Numbered from the stretch's first letter, positions 1-6,688 are shown. The stretch: DNA of 10,556 nucleotides from Leptospira vanthielii serovar Holland str. Waz Holland = ATCC 700522 (GCF_000332455.1 NZ_AOGY02000016.1:1-10556), one strand, 5' to 3'. The notes: generated by a model from the sequence alone, not told the origin. Numbers and translations: made by a program.

Positions 1-1
1 A

Positions 2-268
2 AATCAAAAACTCTTCGATGACATTAATAATCATCTCCGATTCTTTAATTATGTTAATCCTACAAACAAGGATCATATTCTAGCTGCACAATTAAGAAAT
101 GATTTAGCAAAAAAAGGCATTACCGTTGCTTCGATCGATGTCTTAATTGCTCAAATAGCCATTTCAAACAATTTAACACTAGCTTCTTATGATTCTGATT
201 TCGAAAAAATAGCTAAAAATTCAAAGCTAAGAACCTTAAACTTTGAACAATATTACATCAAAAAATAA
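2..268 (+). CDS. vapC: VapC-like PIN-domain toxin, 5' end missing
   Basis: An open frame enters from the left edge and ends at TAA 266-268, giving 88 residues. The visible part reads ...AAQLRNDLAKKGITVASIDVLIAQIAISNNLTLASYDSDF..., which is the C-terminal half of a VapC-type PIN ribonuclease. The D in SIDVLIA and the acidic pair in SYDSDF fit the conserved metal-binding acidic positions. VapC toxins cleave RNA and are held by a VapB antitoxin, whose gene would lie just upstream, outside the window. The gene ends about 9 bases before the complementary arm of its attC site. This is the last part of a cassette (cassette 0) whose left end is not seen. The family call is fairly secure. The missing half holds the first catalytic aspartate, so activity cannot be judged. 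Confidence 0.82.
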   Translation, partial: NQKLFDDINNHLRFFNYVNPTNKDHILAAQLRNDLAKKGITVASIDVLIAQIAISNNLTLASYDSDFEKIAKNSKLRTLNFEQYYIKK

Positions 269-276
269 AACGCGCA

Positions 277-450
277 ACTGCAACTAACAGCGACTTTCCG
301 CTACGCTTCGGGACTTCGCCCTCGCTCGGGCTACGCCAAATTCCCCTTCTGTCACTTGTTTGCATCCGCAAACTCCGTGCCAGTCCCTAACGTCCCGTTC
401 CGGGACTCAGGGTCGGGGAACTTCGGTAAGTCTAGTTCGTTATGCGTAAT
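277..450 (+). repeat. attC-like site 1 (closes cassette 0)
   Basis: The site runs from the box ACTGCAACTAAC to GTTATGCGTAAT, with the core TAAC at 285 and GTTA ending at 442 (158 bp). Inner boxes GACTTTCCG and CGGTAAGTC pair with one mismatch. The middle holds three hairpins: GCCCTCGCTCGGGC, TTTGCATCCGCAAA, and GTCCCGTTCCGGGAC inside CCCT/AGGG. The stem TTCCCC/GGGGAA closes the last two. The left end predicts that cassette 0, outside the window, begins GTTAGTTGCAAT or similar. The exchange point is placed at G439^T440. Confidence 0.85.
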
Positions 451-457
451 TGACCAA

Positions 458-481
458 ATGTATGCCTCAGGACATGGGTAA
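458..481 (+). promoter_or_regulatory. 24-bp element shared with cassette 7 (possible 7-codon leader ORF)
   Basis: These 24 bases occur again, unchanged, at 7768-7791. Both copies sit 17-18 bases inside the cassette, just after its terminal arm, and both end exactly 85 bases before the ATG of the first gene. The element reads ATG-TAT-GCC-TCA-GGA-CAT-GGG-TAA, a complete seven-codon frame (MYASGHG). It also contains a small dyad, CCTCAGG flanked by ATGT and ACAT. It may be a leader peptide, an operator or a processing signal; the sequence cannot decide. Confidence 0.55.
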
Positions 482-491
482 CACTTTGAAT

Positions 492-507
492 TTATTTAGT
501 GAAATAA
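492..507. promoter_or_regulatory. Weak inverted repeat upstream of the MNT gene
   Basis: TTATTT and AAATAA form six-base arms around AGTG in the 85-base stretch between the shared 24-bp element and the MNT start. It could be an operator for the toxin-antitoxin pair, but short AT-only dyads arise easily by chance. No convincing -10 box or Shine-Dalgarno sequence is visible before the gene. TTGCTT at 529-534 and CATATC at 553-558 are the nearest promoter-like boxes. Confidence 0.25.
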
Positions 508-566
508 GGCTATTTTAATCAGTTATTCTTGCTTGATTTTTTCATAAATTGCCATATCTTTTGCCT

Positions 567-875
567 ATGGAAAAAGAGTTAGAAATTTTAAAAACACAAA
601 TCATTTCTCTCGTAAATCCATTAAAAATTATCCTTTTTGGATCAAGAGCAACTAGAACTGCAGGAAAGAATAGTGATTATGATCTTCTAATCATTATGCC
701 TAACGGCACTAATAAAAGGGAAATTGCACAGTATCTTTATAAAAATGTAGATAATATCAAAATCTCATTTGATATTGTTGTGGCTACTCCCGAAACTCTC
801 GAAAAATATTCTAATATCCGACATTTAATTTATTTTCATGCCCTTAAAGATGGTTTAGAACTCTATGCTGCATGA
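567..875 (+). CDS. MNT-type minimal nucleotidyltransferase (antitoxin)
   Basis: A 102-residue protein with the fold signature of minimal nucleotidyltransferases: G25-S26-R27, ten residues after S26, then D37-Y-D39, inside KIILFGSRATRTAGKNSDYDLLII. These residues bind metal and nucleotide. In characterised MNT/HEPN pairs the MNT partner adds AMP to the HEPN toxin and silences it. The ATG at 567 is chosen because homologues start close before the helix leading to the GS motif. Upstream TTG codons at 549 and 561 would add only an unlikely MPYLLP stretch. No Shine-Dalgarno sequence precedes the ATG. The 3' end overlaps the HEPN gene by 11 bases, which points to coupled translation. Cassette 1 therefore carries a complete two-gene module. 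Confidence 0.88.
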   Translation: MEKELEILKTQIISLVNPLKIILFGSRATRTAGKNSDYDLLIIMPNGTNKREIAQYLYKNVDNIKISFDIVVATPETLEKYSNIRHLIYFHALKDGLELYAA

Positions 876-1254
876 TGACCCAGGTTCTCCAGAAGCTTGG
901 CTTATTCATGCAAAAAGCGACTTACTCCTGGCAAAACTTGGGGATAAAAATGATATTTTACTAAATCAACTTTGTTTTCATGCTCAACAAACTGCTGAAA
1001 AATCTTTAAAGGCTGTCTTGATAAAAGAGAATGTGGAATTTCTATTTACTCACAATATTAAAACTCTAATGCTTTCATTACCAGATCGAATTGAAAAACC
1101 TAGTTTCTTTGATGAACTTGCAATTTTAACAGATTATGCCGTCTCTACTAGATATCCGGGTGATTATGAAGAAATTCTTAATACTGAATATGAAAAGGCA
1201 ATTGAATTAGCTGAACTTGTTTTTAGTTGGGCTAGCAATTTAATAAAAAAATAA
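865..1254 (+). CDS. HEPN-domain protein, partner of the MNT gene
   Basis: A 129-residue all-helical protein of the HEPN family. Typical features are WLIHAKSDLLLAK near the N terminus, then LCFHAQQTAEKSLKAVLI, FTHNIKTLM and YAVSTRYPGDY. HEPN proteins paired with MNT partners are mostly RNases or RNA-binding toxins. The R-x4-6-H catalytic motif of HepT toxins is not evident here, so this belongs to the subgroup with RYPG, whose activity is less certain. The ATG at 865 lies inside the MNT gene, giving an 11-base overlap and fixing the operon. The gene ends 11 bases before the right terminal arm of cassette 1. Confidence 0.85.
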   Translation: MLHDDPGSPEAWLIHAKSDLLLAKLGDKNDILLNQLCFHAQQTAEKSLKAVLIKENVEFLFTHNIKTLMLSLPDRIEKPSFFDELAILTDYAVSTRYPGDYEEILNTEYEKAIELAELVFSWASNLIKK

Positions 1255-1270
1255 ATTTTATAAATGGTCA

Positions 1271-1441
1271 ACTACGCATAACAGCATGGAAACGCTGCGC
1301 TTCGGCACAAGGCCTCGCTTGGGCTGCGCCACATTTCCCTTCTGTCACTCGTTTGCATCCGCAAACTCCGTGCCAGTCCCTAACGTCCCGTTGGGACTCA
1401 GGGTCGGGAAACGTCGTCTCCACTAATTCGTTAGTCGCAAT
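1271..1441 (+). repeat. attC-like site 2 (closes cassette 1)
   Basis: The site spans ACTACGCATAAC to GTTAGTCGCAAT, with core 1279-1433 and exchange point G1430^T1431. Cassette 1 begins TTATGCGTAATTGACC (440-455) and ends GGTCAACTACGCATAA (1266-1281), complementary at 15 of 16 positions. The site's own two outer boxes do not match each other, as expected for a junction of two cassettes. The inner boxes are a second type: ATGGAAACG opposite CGTCTCCAC. Their two mismatches are both A-C on the top strand and T-G wobbles on the bottom strand. Confidence 0.88.
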
Positions 1442-1468
1442 TGCAAATATTTCTCCTTGAATTATTAA
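1441..1468 (+). promoter_or_regulatory. Possible weak promoter of cassette 2
   Basis: TTGCAA (1441-1446) and TATTAA (1463-1468) are separated by 16 bases and lie 22 bases before the ATG at 1491. The -35 box overlaps the end of the attC core, so if real it would be created partly by cassette insertion. In DNA this AT-rich such matches are common. Confidence 0.25.
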
Positions 1469-1490
1469 ACAAGTGTGAAAAACTATAAAG

Positions 1491-2069
1491 ATGCAAAGTA
1501 TAAGTTATTTAGAGGAATTTCTCGAAAGAAGAGAACTTTTCAATTCAATACATCAGTTTACTGAAGAAATAAATAAAATCCCAATAGATAAGTTACAAGC
1601 TACTCCAGAAGATCTACTATCCCTTTTCCTTAGTTTTTTTGAATACAATACAAGTATAGGAAGAAGTGAATTATATCTAAAATTTTTAACCAATTTTACA
1701 TCGAGAAATAAAGAATTTCTCAGATCGTATATAATAATTTTTAATGAATTAGAGTTAGATGAACTAAAAATAGTAGAACATATAAGAACCAATGAAATTG
1801 AAATAACAGATACACTTGATTTAAACCGAATAAAAAATCAATTTGAAAATCAAAAAGTGATCAAAACTTCATTTCCCGAAAATTTATTATCAAACAAACA
1901 TAATGAAAAAATATACTTAGACCACCTTATTTCAAGAAATATTATAACATGGCCGGTTCTAAGGCAAGATCCGATAATAACCAATAACACACAAACTGGA
2001 GTAACTAGACATTCTAAAATAATTCTAACTCCCTACGGCAGAAATTTATCAGACTTCATTTTTGGGTAA
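1491..2069 (+). CDS. Unknown protein with a possible winged-helix C terminus, paired with a HEPN gene
   Basis: A 192-residue protein I do not recognise. The first 120 residues are mainly helical and charged. The last 50 (YLDHLISRNIITWPVLRQDPI... HSKIILTPYGRNLSDFIFG) have the rhythm of a winged-helix domain: a recognition-type helix followed by a strand and LTPYGRNL. That would suit an antitoxin, regulator or target-recognition partner, but this is inference. The gene is the first of two in cassette 2, with a 60-base leader. The only ribosome-binding-like sequence before the ATG is weak (ATAAAG). It overlaps the HEPN gene by eight bases, so the products are probably made together and may form one complex. 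Confidence 0.75.
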   Translation: MQSISYLEEFLERRELFNSIHQFTEEINKIPIDKLQATPEDLLSLFLSFFEYNTSIGRSELYLKFLTNFTSRNKEFLRSYIIIFNELELDELKIVEHIRTNEIEITDTLDLNRIKNQFENQKVIKTSFPENLLSNKHNEKIYLDHLISRNIITWPVLRQDPIITNNTQTGVTRHSKIILTPYGRNLSDFIFG

Positions 2070-2679
2070 AAAATTGAAGGAGAATATAGAAACAACATTT
2101 CAAACAAATATCTCACGCGTAAGAACACTAATTTCCTTTTATTCATCAAGTCAATCTGGAAACAGCCAAAATCCAAGCCTTGCAGATTATGATATTTTAC
2201 GTTCTGCAATAGTATTTTTACATGCTACATTTGAAGATCTACTCAGAGGAGTATATAAATGGAAACTGAGCATGCAAGGTGGAGAAAAATGGAAAAAAAT
2301 CCCACTTTATGGACTTTCTGACAAAAACCAATTCAAAGCATTTTCATTTGAAGATTTATATGCCCATAAAACATTATCGATTGAAGAATTATTCAATAAA
2401 TCACTAGAAGAATATTTAAAGTACACTAATTATAACAAGATAGAAGACGTTGTAGCAATACTATCAGATATTGGCATAGATAAATCAATCTTTGAAGCTT
2501 TGTTTCCCGATCTTCTTAAACTGTTCTTAAGAAGGCATAATATAGTACATAGAGCTGATCGAAAGGGAACATTGGACAACCTAACTACTGATTTAACCCC
2601 AATATCCGATTGGGAAGTAAATCAATGGCTAAACACTGTTGAAAATTTCGGGAAACTACTACTTGATGAGCTTCAATAA
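2062..2679 (+). CDS. HEPN-domain protein with R-x4-H motif (probable RNase)
   Basis: A 205-residue helical protein. Near the C terminus it has LFLRRHNIVHRADRKG, in which R158-H-N-I-V-H163 fits the R-x4-6-H catalytic motif of HEPN ribonucleases. The RHNIVHRAD string and the earlier LRSAIVFLHATFEDLLRGV helix resemble the MAE_28990/RiboL-PSP-like HEPN group, recalled rather than searched. The start is TTG at 2062 (TTGGGTAA), overlapping the previous stop codon by eight bases. No ATG lies nearby, and this start gives a tightly coupled pair. A HEPN RNase beside a non-MNT partner suggests a toxin-antitoxin or abortive infection module of a less usual kind. The gene ends two bases before the right terminal arm. 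Confidence 0.78.
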   Translation: MGKKLKENIETTFQTNISRVRTLISFYSSSQSGNSQNPSLADYDILRSAIVFLHATFEDLLRGVYKWKLSMQGGEKWKKIPLYGLSDKNQFKAFSFEDLYAHKTLSIEELFNKSLEEYLKYTNYNKIEDVVAILSDIGIDKSIFEALFPDLLKLFLRRHNIVHRADRKGTLDNLTTDLTPISDWEVNQWLNTVENFGKLLLDELQ

Positions 2680-2684
2680 TCGCA

Positions 2685-2856
2685 ACTGCGACTAACAGCG
2701 ACTTAACGCTACGCTTCGGGACGAGCCCTCGCTCGGGCTACGCCACATTCCTCTTCTGTCACTCGCTTGCATACGCAAGCTACGTGCCAGTCCCTAACGT
2801 CCCGTTCGGGACTCAGGGTCGAGGAACGTCGTTAAGTCTAGTTCGTTAGTCGCCAT
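2685..2856 (+). repeat. attC-like site 3 (closes cassette 2)
   Basis: The core is 2693-2848, with exchange point G2845^T2846. Cassette 2 begins TTAGTCGCAATTGC (1431-1444) and ends GCAACTGCGACTAA (2682-2695), complementary at 13 of 14 positions. Inner boxes GACTTAACG and CGTTAAGTC pair perfectly. They differ from those of sites 4 and 8 (TTACC/GGTAA) at both partners, a compensatory change. The stem TTCCTC/GAGGAA again closes the two right-hand hairpins. Confidence 0.88.
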
Positions 2857-2884
2857 TATTTAAAACTACTCATAAGGAACATCA

Positions 2885-3772
2885 ATGTCTAACGGAACAT
2901 TTTTTTTAGCTAGGTATCACAAATTAGGATTACTCACGAATGAACTCTTAGAACAATTAGTTAGAAATGCAGCCAAAATTAATATTAGGGAAAATATTTG
3001 GACGATTATCGATACGAAAATTGGAACCGATAAAAAATATATTTTTGGAAAAATGGTAAAATACGCCCATGAAGGCAGTGTCACTCGTGTAGATGAAGTA
3101 AAAAATGAATCGATCATTGAAATAATTCCTGAGCTTACTTTGGCTAGTAGCCCATTCGTAATTTTGCCAGATTATTCTGCGATAGCATATCTTCATGTTT
3201 GGAACATGATTGAGCAATTCACTTTTATGCGGCGATTTGAAGAAATAATACATTTTTCAGCACATCGCTTTTTTGCAGAAATTGAACTTGAAAGTATAAC
3301 AAACCACGATGAATTTTTTATTCGATTTAATAAATTCAATCGAATCGTAAAAATAAAGTCAAAAATAAATCCACCAAACCCATTATTTGGTCACTTATGG
3401 GGTCCTCTTAAAGATTATCTTAAAAATCGAAATCTTGAACAATTGAAAATAGATGAAGAAAGTAAAAAGAATAATAGCATAGAAACTAGTAACCTTAAAA
3501 GCCTAATCGAATTAATAGTAGCAAGAAAAGATTTAAAAATAGTTAATCCAAATTCCATCCCAATAGGAGACATGGCAGTATTAATGTCAGCTGATGGATA
3601 TGGTAAATCAAGTATTGTAGGCGACATTGATGGAAAAACTGAAGTTTTGCACACCTATGAAAATTCCAGTAATTTCAAACTTGATAAGGATTCAAGTGCA
3701 GAATCACTCTATGTCGAAGCGAAAAAAATTCTTGATGATGTAGAAAAAAATCGGTATCTAGACCATGAATAA
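2885..3772 (+). CDS. Unknown 295-residue protein, first gene of cassette 3
   Basis: I do not recognise this protein. It starts at an ATG preceded by AAGGA (2874-2878) at a spacing of six bases, the best kind of ribosome site in this window. It has no signal peptide or membrane segment, so it is probably cytosolic. Notable stretches are FFLARYHKLG at the start, RRFEEIIHFSAHRFFAEIEL at about 116-135, INPPNPLFGHLWGPLKDYL at about 161-179, and a C-terminal part with SADGYGKSSIVGDIDGKTEV. The YGKSS run is not a proper Walker A. The gene overlaps the following membrane protein gene by eight bases (ATGAATAA), so the two are translated together. A soluble protein coupled to a small membrane protein is a common shape for anti-phage modules, but no function is shown. 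Confidence 0.8.
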   Translation: MSNGTFFLARYHKLGLLTNELLEQLVRNAAKINIRENIWTIIDTKIGTDKKYIFGKMVKYAHEGSVTRVDEVKNESIIEIIPELTLASSPFVILPDYSAIAYLHVWNMIEQFTFMRRFEEIIHFSAHRFFAEIELESITNHDEFFIRFNKFNRIVKIKSKINPPNPLFGHLWGPLKDYLKNRNLEQLKIDEESKKNNSIETSNLKSLIELIVARKDLKIVNPNSIPIGDMAVLMSADGYGKSSIVGDIDGKTEVLHTYENSSNFKLDKDSSAESLYVEAKKILDDVEKNRYLDHE

Positions 3773-4244
3773 AATTGTAGATTTTTTTCGTGCAATTTTC
3801 ATTTCAATAGAGTTTGTATTAATACTTTTTTTAATTAATATAAAAATCTTCTTCAATTCAATAGTAATTAAAATGAGTTATCCAATTCAAAAACTCATCG
3901 ACTCAAATTTTATAATCATTTTTACTATCTATATTCCACTTATACTTGCATCGCACTATTTGTTGAAAGATATACTTTTTCGTCCTAGAAATTCTAAAAT
4001 ACTTATTGAATGGCCACTATATCCATCATTGAAAATGAGATGCCTGATATTAATTTTATATCCAGTAGCAGGACTAATCATTTCTATTATTCTACTTATA
4101 TTCCAAGATGAAATTAATTTAAAAAATATACCTTTTCTGCTATTTATTACGATTATTCCTTCCATTTCAGGGATAATATCGTCATATATCGCCCATATAG
4201 AATTGAATGAAATATTAATCAGATATACAAATAACGGCGACTAA
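3765..4244 (+). CDS. Small four-helix membrane protein, second gene of cassette 3
   Basis: A 159-residue, strongly hydrophobic protein with four likely membrane helices at about 10-36, 48-70, 93-113 and 121-145. A basic loop lies between helices 2 and 3 (FRPRNSKILIEWPLYPSLKMR). It has no lipobox or recognisable domain. Its ATG lies inside the end of the preceding gene. Its stop codon, TAA 4242-4244, is the TAA of the attC left box, so the C terminus (NNGD) is encoded by the terminal arm of the cassette itself. It could be a pore-forming or membrane-sensing partner of the unknown protein before it; this is inference from layout only. Confidence 0.78.
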   Translation: MNKIVDFFRAIFISIEFVLILFLINIKIFFNSIVIKMSYPIQKLIDSNFIIIFTIYIPLILASHYLLKDILFRPRNSKILIEWPLYPSLKMRCLILILYPVAGLIISIILLIFQDEINLKNIPFLLFITIIPSISGIISSYIAHIELNEILIRYTNNGD

Positions 4245-4406
4245 CAACGACTTACCGCTTCGCTTCGGGACGAGCCCTCGCTTGGGCTACGCCACATAGG
4301 CTTCTGGCATTCGCCTTGCGTGCGCAAGCTACATGCCAGTCCCTAACGTCCCGTTCCGGGACTCAGGGTCGGGGAACTTCGGTAAGTCTAGTTCGTTATA
4401 CGAAAT
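4234..4406 (+). repeat. attC-like site 4 (closes cassette 3), mismatched middle stem
   Basis: The core is 4242-4398, with exchange point G4395^T4396. Cassette 3 begins TTAGTCGCCATTATT (2846-2860) and ends AATAACGGCGACTAA (4230-4244), complementary at 14 of 15 positions. Inner boxes GACTTACCG and CGGTAAGTC pair perfectly. The stem CTGGCAT/ATGCCAG shows a paired change from the CTGGCAC/GTGCCAG seen elsewhere. The middle stem is broken: the left side has TAGGCT, as in sites 5 and 7, but the right side has GGGGAA, as in site 1. Confidence 0.87.
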
Positions 4407-4451
4407 CTCCAAAAATCTTCCCAAAATTAGATAAATAAAAGATTGAAATAG

Positions 4452-4484
4452 TATCGGATCAATTAAAAATATAATTATCCGATA
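4452..4484. promoter_or_regulatory. Operator-like dyad around the -10 box of the fic gene
   Basis: TATCGGAT (4452-4459) and ATCCGATA (4477-4484) are perfect eight-base inverted repeats 17 bases apart. Between them lies TATAAT (4470-4475), a perfect -10 box. The right arm ends on the A of the fic ATG. A protein bound here would block transcription, so self-control by the DNA-binding-like C terminus of the Fic protein is plausible. With eight bases from -10 to ATG and no Shine-Dalgarno sequence, the message may be leaderless. Confidence 0.6.
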
Positions 4485-5416
4485 TGGACCCAAATCTCAA
4501 AAAAAGTATCGAAGGAAAAAAGAAGGAATTAGATAAACTAAGGCCTCTTCCTAAAGGCATTGTAAGCAAACTAAATGAACAATTCTATTTAGAGTGGACA
4601 TACAACTCAAATGCCATCGAAGGAAACACTCTTAGCCTACAAGAAACGGATTTAGTTTTAAGACAAGGAATTACTATTGGAAACAAGAGTCTTAGGGAGC
4701 ATTTTGAAGTTTTAAATCATAAAGAAGGAATTTACTTCCTAGAGGAAATAATAAAGAAAAAAACATTCATTTCAGTAAATCTAATTCGAGAAATTCACGG
4801 GAAAATACTAAAGAATATTGATGATGAACAGGCTGGCGTCTTTAGAAGTACCAATGTTAGAATCACGGGAGCTTCTCACATTCCTCCAAGTGCAGGAAAA
4901 ATATATGATCTAATGATGGAATTAGTTGAATGGTATTATATAAATTATAAATCATTATCAATACCAGAGATTGCTGCGTGGATGCATTACAAACTTGTAT
5001 TCATACATCCTTTCATTGACGGTAATGGAAGAACTGCAAGGCTATTAATGAATCTAATTCTTATGCAGGAAGGTTACCCTCCAGCAGTTATTCTACATCT
5101 TGATAGAAAAAAATATTATAAAGTTCTACGAGAAGCTGACAAGGGAAATGCTTCCACATTCCTTGATTTTGTCGGGCGATCAATTGAAAGATCTTTGATT
5201 ATCTATCTTAATGCTCTTAGACCTGACTCTTCTAATGAAAGACAGGGATACATCACTCTAAAAGAAGCTACCAAATATTGCAATTTTTCATTAGAGTATC
5301 TTTCTTTACTTGCTAGAACCGGAAAACTATCAGCTGTAAAATTTAATAGAAATTGGATGACTACTATCCAAGCTGTCCAAACTTACCTAGAAGAAATCTC
5401 ATTAAAGAAAAATTGA
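4484..5416 (+). CDS. fic: Fic-domain AMP-transferase with N-terminal self-inhibitory motif and C-terminal DNA-binding-like domain
   Basis: A 310-residue Fic protein. The catalytic loop is HPFIDGNGRTAR at residues 175-186, with every key residue of the HPFxxGNGRxxR consensus present. Near the N terminus, S42-N-A-I-E46-G47 matches the (S/T)xxxE(G/N) inhibitory helix of class II Fic proteins, which blocks ATP binding from within the same chain; this explains why the cassette needs no separate antitoxin. The last 55 residues (YITLKEATKYCNFSLEYLSLLARTGKLSAVKFNRNWMTT...VQTYLEE) look like an excisionase/MerR-type helix-turn-helix. Such proteins transfer AMP to a target hydroxyl and may also remove it. 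Length and domain order are normal for the family. The start is set by the promoter and dyad just before it. It is the only gene of cassette 4. Confidence 0.93.
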   Translation: MDPNLKKSIEGKKKELDKLRPLPKGIVSKLNEQFYLEWTYNSNAIEGNTLSLQETDLVLRQGITIGNKSLREHFEVLNHKEGIYFLEEIIKKKTFISVNLIREIHGKILKNIDDEQAGVFRSTNVRITGASHIPPSAGKIYDLMMELVEWYYINYKSLSIPEIAAWMHYKLVFIHPFIDGNGRTARLLMNLILMQEGYPPAVILHLDRKKYYKVLREADKGNASTFLDFVGRSIERSLIIYLNALRPDSSNERQGYITLKEATKYCNFSLEYLSLLARTGKLSAVKFNRNWMTTIQAVQTYLEEISLKKN

Positions 5417-5431
5417 ATGTCTACATTGGAG

Positions 5432-5707
5432 ACTTCGTATAACAGCGAGGAAACGCTTCGCTTCGGCACTGCCGGCCTCGCTCGGTCTGCGACACATAGG
5501 CTTCTGGCACTCCTCTTGCCTTCGCAAGCGTCGTGGCCAGTCCCTAACGTCCCGCTAACCACTTCGCTGCGGGACAAGCCCTTGCTCGGCCTTCGGCACA
5601 TAGGCTTTTGTCACTCCTCTTGCCTACGCAAGCGTCGTGCCAATCCCTAACGCCTCTACGAGGCTCAGGGCCAGCCTACGTCGGTTAGCTATTTCGTTAT
5701 ACGCCAT
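5432..5707 (+). repeat. attC-like site 5 (closes cassette 4), 260-bp composite of two sites
   Basis: The core is 5440-5699, about 100 bases longer than the others; exchange point G5696^T5697. Cassette 4 begins TTATACGAAATCTCC (4396-4410) and ends GGAGACTTCGTATAA (5428-5442), complementary at 14 of 15 positions. The left inner box GAGGAAACG has no partner. A second inner box GCTAACC (5554-5560) instead pairs with GGTTAGC (5683-5689). The hairpin arms and TAGGCTT/TTGCC motifs occur twice. The likely origin is a deletion that fused the left half of one site to the right part of a following site near 5550. The whole stretch is noncoding; short open frames in it are by-products of its GC-rich repeats. 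Confidence 0.85.
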
Positions 5708-5731
5708 AATCAAAAATACCAAAGGAAAAGC

Positions 5732-6688
5732 ATGACAAACGAATCTAGCATTAAAAAACTTAAAGAATATTTGTTAAAACAAAACTATCCTAATTCATCT
5801 CTTTTGGAAAAAGTTGAAATTTCCATTGAAGGGAAAAAGATAGATTTTGATTTAATCATCAAGGATGCAGACTCAAAAACCATATTAGCAGTTTTTAAAA
5901 TATATGAAGAAGCACCGAAATTACACTATCCATTTGAATATCTAGTAGATTTATTCAAATACGAGGAGAATATTCCACTAATCTATGCATTCATAGATGA
6001 TAATTCTAAATTATGTTTCCATCAATTTGAAGAAAACTATACAAGTAACTTTACTTTAAACCGATTCCCTGATTTTAGCCAACTATGGAAATTATATAGA
6101 AATTCAAATTATAAAAGAAAATCTAAACGAGAAACAACTAAATTAAAAAAACAATTCTTTACATATTCCGGAATATTATCATCTGGAATAGTAAGCATAA
6201 TTTCAATCGTCTTAGTAATAAACTTATTTATCAATTTTACTGGCTCTGAACAATCCCAACTCAATAAATATGAATACGAAACATTAGATAAAATAAATGA
6301 TCTGAACAGCAGCTTTGAAAAAATAAGAACAAAAATCGATCTTATCGAAAGCTCACAGATTCAAAATAATAGGAAAAACGAAAACGCTAAATTAATTTAC
6401 AAAATTGAAACTGTGAAGCAAAAAGTAAACAATCTAGAAGTAAGTTTAAAAAAAATCGAAGATGCAATTACGACAGATCCATCAAAATCTTTAGCTATTC
6501 CAATTCTTAGAAAAGATATGGACTATATGGAAAAACTAATGATGAATGAATTAAATCGAACTAATGCAGAATTTGGAAGATTTTTTGATATATTAAAATG
6601 GTTGATAGGCTCCATTTTTACTTTAGCGATTACTATCCTTGGTTATTTCCTTAACTCAAAGACTTTAAAAAATAGAAAGGACGAATAA
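5732..6688 (+). CDS. Unknown membrane protein: nuclease-like N terminus, two membrane helices, coiled coil
   Basis: A 318-residue protein I cannot name. Residues 1-120 look like a soluble alpha/beta domain. EISIEGKKIDFDLIIKDADSKTILAVFKI recalls the core of PD-(D/E)xK or HSDR_N nuclease folds, but the usual E-x-K reads V-F-K, so it is degenerate or unrelated. A basic stretch (KRKSKRETTKLKK, 128-140) precedes a membrane helix at about 144-168. Residues 173-245 form a heptad-rich coiled coil, and a second membrane helix lies at about 287-308. Both termini would then face the cytoplasm, with the coiled coil outside. The ATG follows AAAGGA (5721-5726) by five bases. It is the only gene of cassette 5. 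A membrane-anchored effector of a defence system is one guess. Confidence 0.8.
   Translation: MTNESSIKKLKEYLLKQNYPNSSLLEKVEISIEGKKIDFDLIIKDADSKTILAVFKIYEEAPKLHYPFEYLVDLFKYEENIPLIYAFIDDNSKLCFHQFEENYTSNFTLNRFPDFSQLWKLYRNSNYKRKSKRETTKLKKQFFTYSGILSSGIVSIISIVLVINLFINFTGSEQSQLNKYEYETLDKINDLNSSFEKIRTKIDLIESSQIQNNRKNENAKLIYKIETVKQKVNNLEVSLKKIEDAITTDPSKSLAIPILRKDMDYMEKLMMNELNRTNAEFGRFFDILKWLIGSIFTLAITILGYFLNSKTLKNRKDE

Noticed and set aside
549..566. TTG at 549 as start of the MNT gene
   Set aside because: It adds only MPYLLP, with no ribosome site and no family resemblance; the ATG at 567 fits the usual N terminus.
3600..3617. GYGKSS in the 295-residue protein as an ATP-binding P-loop
   Set aside because: It lacks the GxxxxGK[ST] spacing and has no following Walker B-like strand, so it is not a credible nucleotide-binding site.
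5383..5650. Open frames of 77 (+) and 72 (-) codons between the fic gene and the next cassette
   Set aside because: They lie in the double attC-like site, on both strands at once, and owe their openness to its GC-rich repeats. No ribosome site or protein-like pattern supports them.
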